From contig SCKI01000001.1 in the NCBI GenBank assembly GCA_004124295.1, forward strand, positions 310,001 to 374,000: a DNA stretch of 64,000 nt. Direction: 5' to 3'. The notes under the pieces are model-generated. The model was not told the DNA's origin. It worked only from the letters and a program-made list of their open reading frames with translations, and searched no databases. The DNA comes from Fidelibacterota bacterium (GTDB taxonomy: Bacteria > Fidelibacterota > Marinisomatia > SCGC-AAA003-L08 > TS1B11). Each line of letters starts with the position of its first letter. Position 1 is the stretch's first letter. Below, one piece after another: positions 9,485-19,100 of the stretch. The position numbers and the translations under genes were made by a program.

Positions 9485-10307
9485 CCGGCCCTTGCAAAGT
9501 GAGATGCCGCCCCCCCTGGATCGGCCGGCTGCTGCTGCAGGCCTGTTGCAGCTCATGGGCGTCATGGACCGCCTGCGGGCGCCGGAGGGATGCCCCTGGG
9601 ACCGGGAGCAGACCCCCCGGAGCCTGATCCCCTACCTGCTGGAGGAGACCTACGAAGTCATCGAGAGCATCGAGGAGGACGACGCGGCCAAGTTGCAGGA
9701 GGAGCTGGGCGATCTGCTGCTGCATATCGTGTTCCAGGCCGAAATGGCTGAGGAGCAGGAGAGATTCAATCTGGCCGATGTTCTGACCACGGTCTGCAGC
9801 AAGCTGGTCCGCAGGCATCCCCATGTGTTCGGCGACGCCGGGGCCGACAGCGCTTTTCACGCCAAACAGCACTGGGAAGCGGCCAAGCAGCAGGAAAAGG
9901 GCCGCACATCGCGTCTGGATGGGGTGCCGCGCAGCCTGCCCGCCCTGACCCGGGCCCGGCGGATACAGGAGAAGGCTGCTTACGTCGGTTTCGACTGGCC
10001 CTCCATCGAGCCGGTCTGGGATAAGGTGCACGAAGAAATCGACGAGCTGCGCACTGCTTGCGCGGCCGGCGAGAGCGACGACATCGAGGAGGAACTTGGC
10101 GATGCGCTGTTCAGTCTCGTCAACCTGGGGCGGTTCCTCGGTTTGAACAGTGAGGGGGCGCTACGCAGGGCCATCGGAAAATTCGAGTATCGCTTCCAGC
10201 ATATCGAGGCAACCCTCAAGGCCGCGGGGAAGACGCCGGAGGAAGCCACGCTGGAGGAGATGGATACGATCTGGGACCGGTACCGCAAAAAGCCCCCGGC
10301 GGACTGA
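9477..10307 (+). CDS. mazG: Nucleoside triphosphate pyrophosphohydrolase MazG
   Basis: A 276-aa all-alpha NTP pyrophosphatase that hydrolyses (d)NTPs to NMPs and pyrophosphate, often protecting against damaged nucleotides. It has the two-domain layout of E. coli MazG. The first domain contains CPWDREQTPRSL, EETYEV and EELGDLLLH; the second contains EEIDEL and EELGDALF, giving metal-binding ExxED-type motifs in both halves. The ATG at 9477 has a GGAG site at good distance, whereas the ATG at 9468 does not. It overlaps the CNNM gene by 8 bases and closes the housekeeping run. Confidence 0.92.
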   Translation: MDNRPLQSEMPPPLDRPAAAAGLLQLMGVMDRLRAPEGCPWDREQTPRSLIPYLLEETYEVIESIEEDDAAKLQEELGDLLLHIVFQAEMAEEQERFNLADVLTTVCSKLVRRHPHVFGDAGADSAFHAKQHWEAAKQQEKGRTSRLDGVPRSLPALTRARRIQEKAAYVGFDWPSIEPVWDKVHEEIDELRTACAAGESDDIEEELGDALFSLVNLGRFLGLNSEGALRRAIGKFEYRFQHIEATLKAAGKTPEEATLEEMDTIWDRYRKKPPAD

Positions 10308-10361
10308 TCAGCCGCAGGGGGTTAAGGCGAGCTCAGGTAGCCTGGCTTGCGGCGCGGGGAG

Positions 10362-10670
10362 TTACCCGAATAGGCCCCATCGGCGGGATTTCTTCGTCTC
10401 CGGATCGGCTTCGTTAACGATGTGTACAGTGGCTTTCACCTCTCCGTCCTCGCCTCCCAGGTCGATGGTCAGATGCCAGGCCCCGGGCGTTGGCGGTTTG
10501 ATCACCGCAGGGGAGCCTGAAGCCATGCCGCCATGGTAGCGGTACTGATCGCCGCGGCGGTAGCTGGCGTAATTGTCATCGTCCAGTATCCGCAGGTAGG
10601 CAGACTGCTGGAGGACGACCTGAATGACTTCATCCGCCTTGACCTGTAGCTGAAAGTGTAGATATTTCAT
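10362..10670 (-). CDS. DUF1883-type small protein
   Basis: A 102-aa soluble protein. The opening MKYLHFQL, the DDDNYASYRRG segment, YHGG, the PGAWHLTIDLGG block and the following valine-rich strand match the DUF1883 pattern as I remember it, a small beta-rich domain found alone or beside signalling domains. Its function is unknown. It is transcribed towards mazG, so the two are convergent across a 54-base gap. The start ATG at 10670 is the only one giving the canonical N-terminus. Confidence 0.75.
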   Translation of the reverse strand: MKYLHFQLQVKADEVIQVVLQQSAYLRILDDDNYASYRRGDQYRYHGGMASGSPAVIKPPTPGAWHLTIDLGGEDGEVKATVHIVNEADPETKKSRRWGLFG

Positions 10671-10979
10671 CTTATTTGGCTGCCACTCTTCAGATCAGTA
10701 AGTCTGCCCACTTTGATACACAGGCTTGCCATCGTGCCCCGCCTCCAATTCCGCTGCTGGCACGGGCCGGTGGGCGGCTCTCCTGATACGCTCCGGGGTC
10801 GCGGCCAGTATGCAAATATAAACCGGCGCAGATTCTCCCTACAAGATTTGTTCATCGAGCCGCTGAATGACGGAAAACAGGCCCGGAGGTGGTTCGCTCG
10901 GCCGCCCATAACCGTTGCGGACCCAATCCCGGACTGGGCGCGCGACGAAGCTTGCCGCGCGGTGATTTGGCTGGTAAAT
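10671..10979. other. Intergenic region, no gene seen
   Basis: About 310 bases separate the divergent DUF1883 and TetR genes. Short reading frames exist on both strands but lack family features, good ribosome sites and sensible composition. The region presumably holds the promoters of both genes, with the operator at its right end. Confidence 0.5.
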
Positions 10980-11015
10980 TAGACCGACGGTCGGTCTAGA
11001 CCGACCGTCGGTCTA
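10980..11015. promoter_or_regulatory. Double palindromic TetR operator
   Basis: Two 19-base perfect palindromes with a single central base sit end to end, sharing the two bases TA: TAGACCGACGGTCGGTCTA (10980-10998) and its reverse complement (10997-11015). They end 10 bases before the ATG of the TetR gene at 11026. The TAGACCG...CGGTCTA shape is typical of TetR-family operators. The position predicts autorepression and control of the whole downstream envelope operon, probably by two dimers binding side by side. Confidence 0.88.
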
Positions 11016-11025
11016 AACAGCTATC

Positions 11026-11703
11026 ATGGCACGTATCAGCAAAGCACACCAGGAACGCAGGGCCGAGTTTTTGCGGGCCGCCCAGGAACTGTTCTACAAG
11101 CACGGCTATGCCGAGACCCCCGTCACAACCATCATTGATCATATCGGTGTCTCGAAAGGCACATTTTATCATTATTTCGATTCCAAGGAAGACCTGCTGG
11201 ACCAGTTGGTGGAGGATCTATCCGGCAATGTAATTGAGGCTATCGCCGAAAAACTGGCCGCCAAACCGCTTACGGCGATGGAGCAGCTACACCTTTTATT
11301 CCATCAAGCCAGTCAGTGGAAAGCTGAGCACAAAGACTTGATCATGATGATGCTGCATGCTCTGTACCGTGATGAAAACCTGCTTCTGCGCCACAAAATG
11401 CTGCGGCGCAGCATTGCCATCACCACACCCATCCTGGCGAACATCATCAAACATGGGATCGAAGAAGGCAGCATGAAAACCCGTTATCCCGATGAAACGG
11501 CCGAGCTGGTGCTGCAGCTGGGTGACGTTATAAATGAGAAGGTGGCCGCTATTTTCCTATCGGATACCGACGACAGTTCCAAGTACCCGCAAATCGAGCA
11601 CTGGCTCACCGTCTACGAACGCAAGGTGGAAAAAATGATCGGTATCGCGGATGAGTCGTTGGAGATATTCGACCGGGCTGCGCTCAAGGAACTGCTGTCG
11701 TGA
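11026..11703 (+). CDS. TetR/AcrR-family transcriptional regulator
   Basis: A 225-aa repressor-type protein. Residues about 10-55 form the TetR helix-turn-helix (TTIIDHIGVSKGTFYHYFDSKEDLL); the rest is an alpha-helical ligand-binding domain with no obvious ligand signature. It is first in an operon and sits 10 bases after a double palindromic operator, so autoregulation is likely. Its stop overlaps the GTG start of the barrel gene (GTGA), tying regulator and transport genes into one transcript. The inducer cannot be predicted, but a hydrophobic or membrane-active compound would fit the operon. Confidence 0.93.
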   Translation: MARISKAHQERRAEFLRAAQELFYKHGYAETPVTTIIDHIGVSKGTFYHYFDSKEDLLDQLVEDLSGNVIEAIAEKLAAKPLTAMEQLHLLFHQASQWKAEHKDLIMMMLHALYRDENLLLRHKMLRRSIAITTPILANIIKHGIEEGSMKTRYPDETAELVLQLGDVINEKVAAIFLSDTDDSSKYPQIEHWLTVYERKVEKMIGIADESLEIFDRAALKELLS

Positions 11704-12851
11704 CCTTCGCCGCCGGACGCTCCCCTGGGGTCTTGGGCGGCCTGCTTTTATTGGCCTTGGCTGCCCGGGCCGACGGCCAGGCGGTCTCATGGCGGTTCTC
11801 CGGCCAGGCTTGGGCCAGCGGCGCCTACGGTTCGGATCCAGCCCCGGCTTACGAGCCTTACGAGGGGGGCATCGGCTATATACCCACACTGACGGCTCTC
11901 TTGCCACTGGGTCCGCGCCTCCAGGCTGAGCTGCTCTGGTCCGTAGAGGCGAGCGGCGCCGGGCGTCTGTCTGCTGATGGCCGCATTATGCGGACCTGGA
12001 ACGGCGGACGCCATTACCGCCTCTGGTTGAGCACTTCCGGCGAGCGTTGGGAGCTCCGGCTGGGCCGGCAGAAGATTGCCTTCGGGCCGGGCCAATTACT
12101 GCGGCCGCTGGCCTGGTTCGATAATCTCGATCTCCGGGACCCGACGGGGCAGACCCGGGGCGTTGATGGCCTCCGGGGCCGGCTTTTCCCCTCCGCTAAT
12201 CTGACCCTTTGGGGCTGGCTGCTGGCCCGGCAGGAAAAGGGCGCCACGGACTACTCCCCCGGCGGCCGGGTCGAGCTGCAGCTGCCCTGGGCCGATATCG
12301 GTTTCAGCTTCCATCGCCGGTCCTCCGGTAACCTTGCCGGCGGCGGACAGATTCCCACGCGGCTCAGCGGGCCCGAAACCCGTCTGGGATTCGATCTGCG
12401 CAGCGATAAGATTATCGGCTTTTGGGTTGAAGGGTTGCTGGCTCGTGGTGCTGAAGTTGCCGGCAGCCCGGATCGTTCGACCCAGCTGATGGCCGGATTC
12501 GATTATACCCTGCCTTGGGGCCACGGGGTGTTGGTGATGGCGGAACATCTGCTGGTCAACCAGGAGAGCACGGACGGGAGCATCGATAACCGCGTTCAGA
12601 TGACGGCGCTCATCGCCAGTGTCCCCTTCGGCCTGCTGGACCGGCTGATGGCCGTCGTACAGTACAGTCACGAATTGGACCTCTCCTTCCAGTTTTTCCT
12701 CTGGCAAAGGACCTATGATCGCTGGAGTATCAACACCATCGTCTTTGCCAATCCGTCCCGGTCAGACCTGGGGCCGCTCGGGGGCGGGGAGTCCGGTTCA
12801 CGGGCCGGTCTGGGGACCGGCGTCCAACTATTGCTTGTCTATCATCATTGA
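11700..12851 (+). CDS. Outer-membrane beta-barrel (porin-like) protein
   Basis: A 383-aa exported protein. A signal peptide ends near ARADGQ, with Gln at the predicted mature N-terminus. The rest alternates hydrophobic and polar residues, rich in Gly, Trp, Tyr and Arg, as expected for transmembrane beta-strands; the last residues (LLLVYHH) resemble a closing strand. The segment RLGRQKIAFGPGQLL with GVDGLRGRLF resembles porin-like barrels of Gram-negative bacteria. It starts at GTG overlapping the TetR stop and is followed by the ABC ATPase gene. It may be the outer-membrane partner of the export system; that role is inferred from context. Confidence 0.75.
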   Translation: MTFAAGRSPGVLGGLLLLALAARADGQAVSWRFSGQAWASGAYGSDPAPAYEPYEGGIGYIPTLTALLPLGPRLQAELLWSVEASGAGRLSADGRIMRTWNGGRHYRLWLSTSGERWELRLGRQKIAFGPGQLLRPLAWFDNLDLRDPTGQTRGVDGLRGRLFPSANLTLWGWLLARQEKGATDYSPGGRVELQLPWADIGFSFHRRSSGNLAGGGQIPTRLSGPETRLGFDLRSDKIIGFWVEGLLARGAEVAGSPDRSTQLMAGFDYTLPWGHGVLVMAEHLLVNQESTDGSIDNRVQMTALIASVPFGLLDRLMAVVQYSHELDLSFQFFLWQRTYDRWSINTIVFANPSRSDLGPLGGGESGSRAGLGTGVQLLLVYHH

Positions 12852-12870
12852 ATCAAGGGGTGAGGAAGCC

Positions 12871-13602
12871 ATGACAAACGGTACTGCCATCAACATCCAG
12901 GGGCTGGTCAAACATTTTCCCATGGGCGGCAGCCGGGTGGAGGCCCTTAAGGGTATTACGCTGGGCATCGCTGAAGGGGAATTTGCCGGGCTGGTGGGGC
13001 CGTCCGGCTCCGGTAAAACCACCCTGCTGAATATCATCGGCGGCCTCGACTCACCCACCGAGGGCTCGGTGGAGGTGCTGGGCGAAGCGCTGGCCGGCAA
13101 GAGCCACAAGGAGCTGGCCGCTATGCGCAGGGATAAAATCGGTTTCATCTTTCAGACCTTCAACCTGCTGCCGGTCTACACGGTTTTCGAAAATGTCGAA
13201 TTCCCGCTGCTGCTGTTGGGGATGGGCACGGCTGATCGCAAAAAGGCGGTGGATGAGGCCCTGGGCTGGGTTGGCATCAGCGACAAGACCCAAGCGAAGC
13301 CGGCCATGTTGAGCGGCGGTGAGAGCCAGCGGGTGGCCATCGCCCGGGCCATCGTAAAGCGGCCCAGCCTCATTCTGGCCGATGAGCCGACAGCCAACCT
13401 GGATGCCAGGAATTCGCACAATATCATGGGGATCCTGGTGAAGCTGAACCAGGAGATGTCCACCTCATTTCTTTTCTCGACACATGACGAGAAGGTCATG
13501 GCCTATCTCCGGCGGACCATCCACCTGGTTGACGGACGGGTCGATTCCGACCGGGAGACCACCCCCTCCCCGCCGGAGGGCCAATACGGTGCCGCAAATT
13601 AA
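12871..13602 (+). CDS. ABC transporter ATP-binding protein (LolD/MacB type)
   Basis: A 243-aa ATPase. Walker A is GPSGSGKTT near residue 46, the signature is LSGGESQRVAIARA near 148, Walker B is LILADEPTANLD near 168, and the switch His is in STHDEKV near 203. The closeness to LolD/MacB (FQTFNLLPVYTVFENVEFPL) and the FtsX-type permeases downstream place it in the mechanotransmitting type VII ABC class. The ATG at 12871 has a GAGGAAG site; the frame is open further upstream, but that part overlaps the barrel gene and adds no family residues. Confidence 0.93.
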   Translation: MTNGTAINIQGLVKHFPMGGSRVEALKGITLGIAEGEFAGLVGPSGSGKTTLLNIIGGLDSPTEGSVEVLGEALAGKSHKELAAMRRDKIGFIFQTFNLLPVYTVFENVEFPLLLLGMGTADRKKAVDEALGWVGISDKTQAKPAMLSGGESQRVAIARAIVKRPSLILADEPTANLDARNSHNIMGILVKLNQEMSTSFLFSTHDEKVMAYLRRTIHLVDGRVDSDRETTPSPPEGQYGAAN

Positions 13603-13713
13603 GCGGGCCTGTAAAAGCTTGCGGGTGGCCTTTAGCGTGACTGCGGTCGGTTACCGCCCGTCCCGGCATATGGCCATAATGCAACCCACCGAAACCTTAC
13701 CGGAGACCTACGC

Positions 13714-14892
13714 ATGATGCTCACACCCGTCCTGGCCAAACGTAACCTGCTGGGGGCCGGCGTCCGTACCTGGCTCAATGTCACCGTGACCTCCCTGGCC
13801 TTTTTCATGATCATTTTCACCAGCGGGCTCTACGATGGCATGATTGCCTTCACCAAGCGGGTCACCGTGGCGACGGAAATCGGCGGCGGCCAGTATTGGC
13901 ACCCCCAATATGATCCGGACGATCCCTTCTCTCTGGACGATGCCCACGGCGTCCTGCCCCCGGCCATACTGCCGGCCGTGGCTGAGGGCCTCGTCATGCC
14001 GGTGCTGGTGGTACCGGGCTCGGTCTATCCCCAGGGACGGGTGCTGCCGGTGATGCTCAAAGGCATTCCACCCGGCCAGCAGATTGTTGATCTGCCCACG
14101 GAGGTCCTGCACGCGACGCCGGAAGGGGCCTTGCCGGTCCTCATCGGCAGCGGGATGGCCCGGCTCGGCAAACTGGCCCAGGGGGATCGCTTTGTCATCC
14201 GCTGGCGGGATGCTTATGGATCCTACGATGCCCAGGATGCCGAAGTGGTGGCCATCATGGAGGTGGAAAATTTCAAGGTCGACATGGGTCAGGTCTGGCT
14301 GCCGCTGGAGACCCTGCGCCAGATGGCGGCCATGCCCGGCGAGGCCAGTTACCTGGTCATATCGACCGACCAGACCCTCGCGGCCGATGGCGGCGGCTGG
14401 ACCCCCCGCGACCACGACTTCCTGCTGCAGGACATCATCAACGCCGTCGAGGCGGACCAGCCCTTCGCCATGACCCTGTACGGCATCCTGCTGGCCCTGG
14501 CGGCACTGGGTATCTTCAACGGCCAGGTGCTGTCCATCTTCAGGCGCCGCCGGGAGATCGGCACCCTCATGGCGCTGGGCATGACCCGCAGCCGGGTGGT
14601 GGGCCTGTTTACCCTGGAAGGGGCTCTGCACAGCGTGTTGGCCGTCCTGCTGACAGCCGTGTGGGGGCTGCCGCTGTTGTACCTGGTGGCCACCCGGGGG
14701 ATTCCCATCCCTTATGACGCCGAGACAATTGGTATCGTGATGGGCAAGCGGATGTTCCCGGTCTACTCGGCGGCGCTGTTCGGCGGCACGGTAGTTGTCG
14801 TGGCGCTGGTGGTCACCGTGGTGAGTTACCTGCCGTCGCGCAGGATTGCCAAAATGAACCCAACCGAAGCCTTGCGGGGGAGGGTCACCTGA
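13714..14892 (+). CDS. FtsX/LolC-E-type ABC permease (first)
   Basis: A 392-aa membrane subunit. One N-terminal membrane helix (about residues 22-42) is followed by a large periplasmic domain (about 45-255) and three C-terminal helices with the FtsX signature RRREIGTLMALGMTRSRVVGLFTLEG near 285-310. This is the LolC/LolE/MacB fold. A GGAG site sits 8 bases before the ATG. It overlaps the second permease by one base (TGATG), so the pair probably forms a heterodimer with the ATPase encoded upstream. Confidence 0.9.
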   Translation: MMLTPVLAKRNLLGAGVRTWLNVTVTSLAFFMIIFTSGLYDGMIAFTKRVTVATEIGGGQYWHPQYDPDDPFSLDDAHGVLPPAILPAVAEGLVMPVLVVPGSVYPQGRVLPVMLKGIPPGQQIVDLPTEVLHATPEGALPVLIGSGMARLGKLAQGDRFVIRWRDAYGSYDAQDAEVVAIMEVENFKVDMGQVWLPLETLRQMAAMPGEASYLVISTDQTLAADGGGWTPRDHDFLLQDIINAVEADQPFAMTLYGILLALAALGIFNGQVLSIFRRRREIGTLMALGMTRSRVVGLFTLEGALHSVLAVLLTAVWGLPLLYLVATRGIPIPYDAETIGIVMGKRMFPVYSAALFGGTVVVVALVVTVVSYLPSRRIAKMNPTEALRGRVT

Positions 14893-16166
14893 TGCTGAAA
14901 TTTCTTGTTAAAGGTGTGCTGCGGGACCGGTCGCGGTCGCTGTTCAGCATTATCGCCATCACCATCGGCGTCTTTCTGGCGGTGGTCTACCGGGGCTTTG
15001 TGGCGGGGATATTCGATGATATGCTGCGCCAGGGGGCCATTATGATGACCGGCCACGTGAAAGTGACCACCCGGGCCTATGCCGCAGAGGCCGAGCTTAT
15101 GCCCGTCGATCTGACCCTGTTGGGCGTGGAGGAAATTTTGGCCAGCCTGACTGAGGAATTCCCGGACATGTTCTGGACCCCTCGCATCACTTTCGGCGGC
15201 CTGCTCGATGTGCCCGATGAAGAGGGGCTCACTCGGGAGCAGGGGCCGGTAGCGGCTATGGCCATTGATCTCCTCTCCCCGGGGAGCCGGATGGTGGAAC
15301 TGTGGGACCTGGAGAACCGCCTGTCGGAGGGCCGTCTGCCGGCAGCCGCGGACGAGGCCCTGCTGGGCGCCGGTTATGCCGAAAAGTTGCAGGTCGGCGT
15401 CGGCGACAAGGTGACCATCATCGGGGCCACCATGCACGGGGCCTTCACCACCTATAACTTTACCATTGTCGGCATGCTGAAGCTGGGTGTGGGCAGTTTG
15501 GGCAAGAACCTCCTGCTGATCGATCTGGGCGGAGCCCAGCAGGCCCTGGATATGGAGGATGGCGCCACCGAAATCCTGGGCTTCTACCACGATATATTCT
15601 ACGTCGATGAAAGCGCCGTGGCCCAGGCGGCAGCATACAACGCCTCCCGGGAGGGCCGCGGGGATGAATTCTCGCCCCACATGATCCCCCTCCGGGACCA
15701 GTATGACATGGGCGCCATGATCGACTATATGGATGTGGCGGTGGTCATATTCATCGGCATGTTTTTTCTGGTCATCACGGTGGTGCTGTGGAACCTGGGC
15801 GTGATGAACGGCCTGCGCCGCTACGGCGAACTGGGGGTCCGCCTGGCCATGGGCGAAACCAAGGCCCATGTTTACAACAGCCTGGTGGTGGAATCGGCGG
15901 TGGTGGGCGTCGGCGGCTGGCTGCTGGGCACGGCCCTGGGTCTGGCCCTGGTCTATTACCTGCAGGAGGTGGGTATTGATTACGGCGCCCTGATGGAGGA
16001 CTACAATATGCCCATCAGCCATGTGATGCGCGGTAAAATCACCCCGGACAGCTACTATATCGGATTTTTCCCCGGTGTGCTGGCCCCGATGGTGGGCACG
16101 ATGCTGGCGGGCCGGGCCATCTTCAAACGTGAAATGTCGCAACTGTTCAAGGAGTTGGAAACATGA
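14892..16166 (+). CDS. FtsX/LolC-E-type ABC permease (second)
   Basis: A 424-aa paralogue of the preceding permease with the same layout: N-terminal helix (about 15-40, SIIAITIGVFLAVVYRGFV), a periplasmic domain of about 220 residues, and three C-terminal helices with RRYGELGVRLAMGETKAHVYNSLVVESA near 310-335. The two differ enough to suggest distinct roles, as LolC and LolE have. The start overlaps the upstream stop, and its own end overlaps the LolA-like gene by 4 bases. Confidence 0.9.
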   Translation: MLKFLVKGVLRDRSRSLFSIIAITIGVFLAVVYRGFVAGIFDDMLRQGAIMMTGHVKVTTRAYAAEAELMPVDLTLLGVEEILASLTEEFPDMFWTPRITFGGLLDVPDEEGLTREQGPVAAMAIDLLSPGSRMVELWDLENRLSEGRLPAAADEALLGAGYAEKLQVGVGDKVTIIGATMHGAFTTYNFTIVGMLKLGVGSLGKNLLLIDLGGAQQALDMEDGATEILGFYHDIFYVDESAVAQAAAYNASREGRGDEFSPHMIPLRDQYDMGAMIDYMDVAVVIFIGMFFLVITVVLWNLGVMNGLRRYGELGVRLAMGETKAHVYNSLVVESAVVGVGGWLLGTALGLALVYYLQEVGIDYGALMEDYNMPISHVMRGKITPDSYYIGFFPGVLAPMVGTMLAGRAIFKREMSQLFKELET

Positions 16167-16915
16167 TTCGCAGCATTTCCCTGGTAGCGACGGCCCTCCT
16201 GGCTGGACTTGGCGCTCCGCTGTCCGGGCAGGAAATGACGGCCGAGGAAATCATCGCTGCCATGGATAATAACCTGTCCTCTGAAAATCAGGTCCTCACC
16301 AGCCGGATGGTGATCCACGGCCGCCGGGCCAGCCGCACCATCGTCTCCAAGAGCTGGGTGGTGGGCACCGAAAAATCGTTCACCGAGTACCTCGCCCCGC
16401 CCCGGGAGGCGGGCACCAAGATGCTCAAGGTGGGCGATCAGCTGCGCACCTATTCGCCCCAGACCGACCGGGTCATCCAGATCTCCGGCCACATGCTGCG
16501 CCAATCGGTGATGGGCTCGGACTTTTCCTACCAGGACATGATGGAAGACCAGTCGCTGCTCGATATGTACAGCGCCGAACTGGAAGGCAGCGAGCTGCTG
16601 GATGGCCGGGAGAGCTGGGTCATCCGGCTGACGGCCCGCAAGCCGGGCCAGGCCTACCCATTGCGCCGGGCCTGGATCGACAAGGAGTGGCTGCTGCCCA
16701 TGCAGGAAGAGATGTACGCCAAGGGGGGCAAACTGCTCAAATCGGCCCGGGTGCTGGAAGTGATGCGGACCCAGGGCCGCTGGTATCCGAAAGTCTGGCT
16801 GTTCAAGGACGAACTGAAGCGCAACAGCAAAGGGACCGAGTGGATCGTTGACGAGATTGCCTTCGATGTGGAGATTCCCGATTCCCGCTTTACCCGAGCC
16901 GCATTGCGACGCTGA
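16163..16915 (+). CDS. Outer-membrane lipoprotein-sorting (LolA-like) periplasmic protein
   Basis: A 250-aa exported protein. A signal peptide ends at LSGQ, placing Gln at the mature N-terminus. The mature part resembles the LolA-like outer-membrane lipoprotein-sorting family: EEIIAAMDNNLSSENQ, the FTEYLAPPREAGTKML segment, and the YPLRRAWIDKEWLLPMQEEMY strand region form a predicted half-barrel for hydrophobic cargo. It is the last gene of the operon and the natural periplasmic shuttle for the two permeases. The family is also found beside RND exporters, so cargo could be lipid, pigment or lipoprotein. Confidence 0.88.
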   Translation: MIRSISLVATALLAGLGAPLSGQEMTAEEIIAAMDNNLSSENQVLTSRMVIHGRRASRTIVSKSWVVGTEKSFTEYLAPPREAGTKMLKVGDQLRTYSPQTDRVIQISGHMLRQSVMGSDFSYQDMMEDQSLLDMYSAELEGSELLDGRESWVIRLTARKPGQAYPLRRAWIDKEWLLPMQEEMYAKGGKLLKSARVLEVMRTQGRWYPKVWLFKDELKRNSKGTEWIVDEIAFDVEIPDSRFTRAALRR

Positions 16916-16937
16916 CGGGTGGCACTGATCTTGTTTC

Positions 16938-16954
16938 ACGACCTTTTTGGTCGT
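16938..16954 (+). terminator. Short hairpin after the envelope operon
   Basis: A 6-bp stem, ACGACC and GGTCGT, with a TTTTT loop, followed by AATTTAA. It sits 22 bases after the LolA-like stop and before the Rrf2 gene. It could be a weak terminator or part of the Rrf2 control region. The stem is short and there is no proper T-run. Confidence 0.35.
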
Positions 16955-16959
16955 AATTT

Positions 16960-16984
16960 AACCGGACCAAATTGATCGGATATG
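16960..16984. promoter_or_regulatory. Possible Rrf2/IscR-type operator before the suf locus
   Basis: The bases just before the Rrf2 start form an imperfect dyad, CCGGAC (16962-16967) and GATCGG (16974-16979), separated by CAAATT and followed by ATAT. About two thirds of the positions agree with the IscR type 1 consensus recalled from E. coli (GACT-N5-AGTC flanked by AT-rich ends). The location fits autoregulation of the regulator and of the suf genes. This is pattern matching by eye. Confidence 0.4.
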
Positions 16985-16987
16985 ATT

Positions 16988-17443
16988 ATGTTCAAACTTA
17001 CCCGAAAAACCGAATATGCTCTGCTGGCCCTGGGATACCTGAAGGGTTCGCCGGACGACAGCGTCACCAAGGTGCGCGAAATCGCCGACCGGCACCGGAT
17101 CCCCTTTCCCATTCTGGCCAAGGTGATGCAGCAGCTGGCCCGGCACAAATATGTGGAACCGTTGCAGGGCGCCAAGGGCGGCTACCGGCTGGCTGACCGG
17201 GCCATGAACGGTAATCTGTGGATGTTCCTGGAGCAGATGGAAGGACCCCAGGGGCTGATGGACTGCATCGTCTCCACCGGCTGCGACCAGATCAGCACCT
17301 GCACCATCCAATCGCCCCTGCGGGAACTGGATGCCACTATCAGAAATTTCTTCAATAATTTGCAGCTGCGAGACGTGCTCGTGGATATGTCCGCCAAACC
17401 GGCATTCGGCGCCCCGCCGTCGGTCGTGAGAGTACCCGATTAA
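16988..17443 (+). CDS. Rrf2-family iron-sulfur regulator of the suf locus
   Basis: A 151-aa winged-helix regulator. The N-terminus FKLTRKTEYALLALGYL and the motif IPFPILAKVMQQLARHKYVE are typical of Rrf2 proteins such as IscR and SufR. Three cysteines near residues 96-108 (DCIVSTGCDQISTC) can bind a 2Fe-2S cluster, so it is likely an Fe-S sensor. The ATG at 16988 has better spacing to the upstream CGGA than the ATG at 16982, which would add two residues. It precedes sufB by 161 bases and probably adjusts suf expression to Fe-S demand. Confidence 0.92.
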   Translation: MFKLTRKTEYALLALGYLKGSPDDSVTKVREIADRHRIPFPILAKVMQQLARHKYVEPLQGAKGGYRLADRAMNGNLWMFLEQMEGPQGLMDCIVSTGCDQISTCTIQSPLRELDATIRNFFNNLQLRDVLVDMSAKPAFGAPPSVVRVPD

Positions 17444-17604
17444 GTGTATCGGATAGTGATAGGCATGCAGAGGCCGGTTGTGGGTGCGCCGGACTTTATT
17501 GATCGCCCGGTCTCTGCGGAAATCGGCTAACTTCCGTCCGCCCGACAATCAGGCTCAAGCCGAAGTTCTAATTATGTATACGCAACCCCTAATATCCCGA
17601 GATC

Positions 17605-19062
<1,458 letters not shown>

Positions 19063-19100
19063 GCCGGCCCCGGGACACCTCTACAGGAAAATTTTATACC

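Noticed and set aside
10713-10982. An 89-codon plus-strand frame between DUF1883 and TetR
   Set aside because: No ribosome site, odd composition, overlaps the operator; treated as non-coding.
10980-11015. The palindromes as a terminator
   Set aside because: No T-run follows and ATG is 10 bases downstream; operator fits better.
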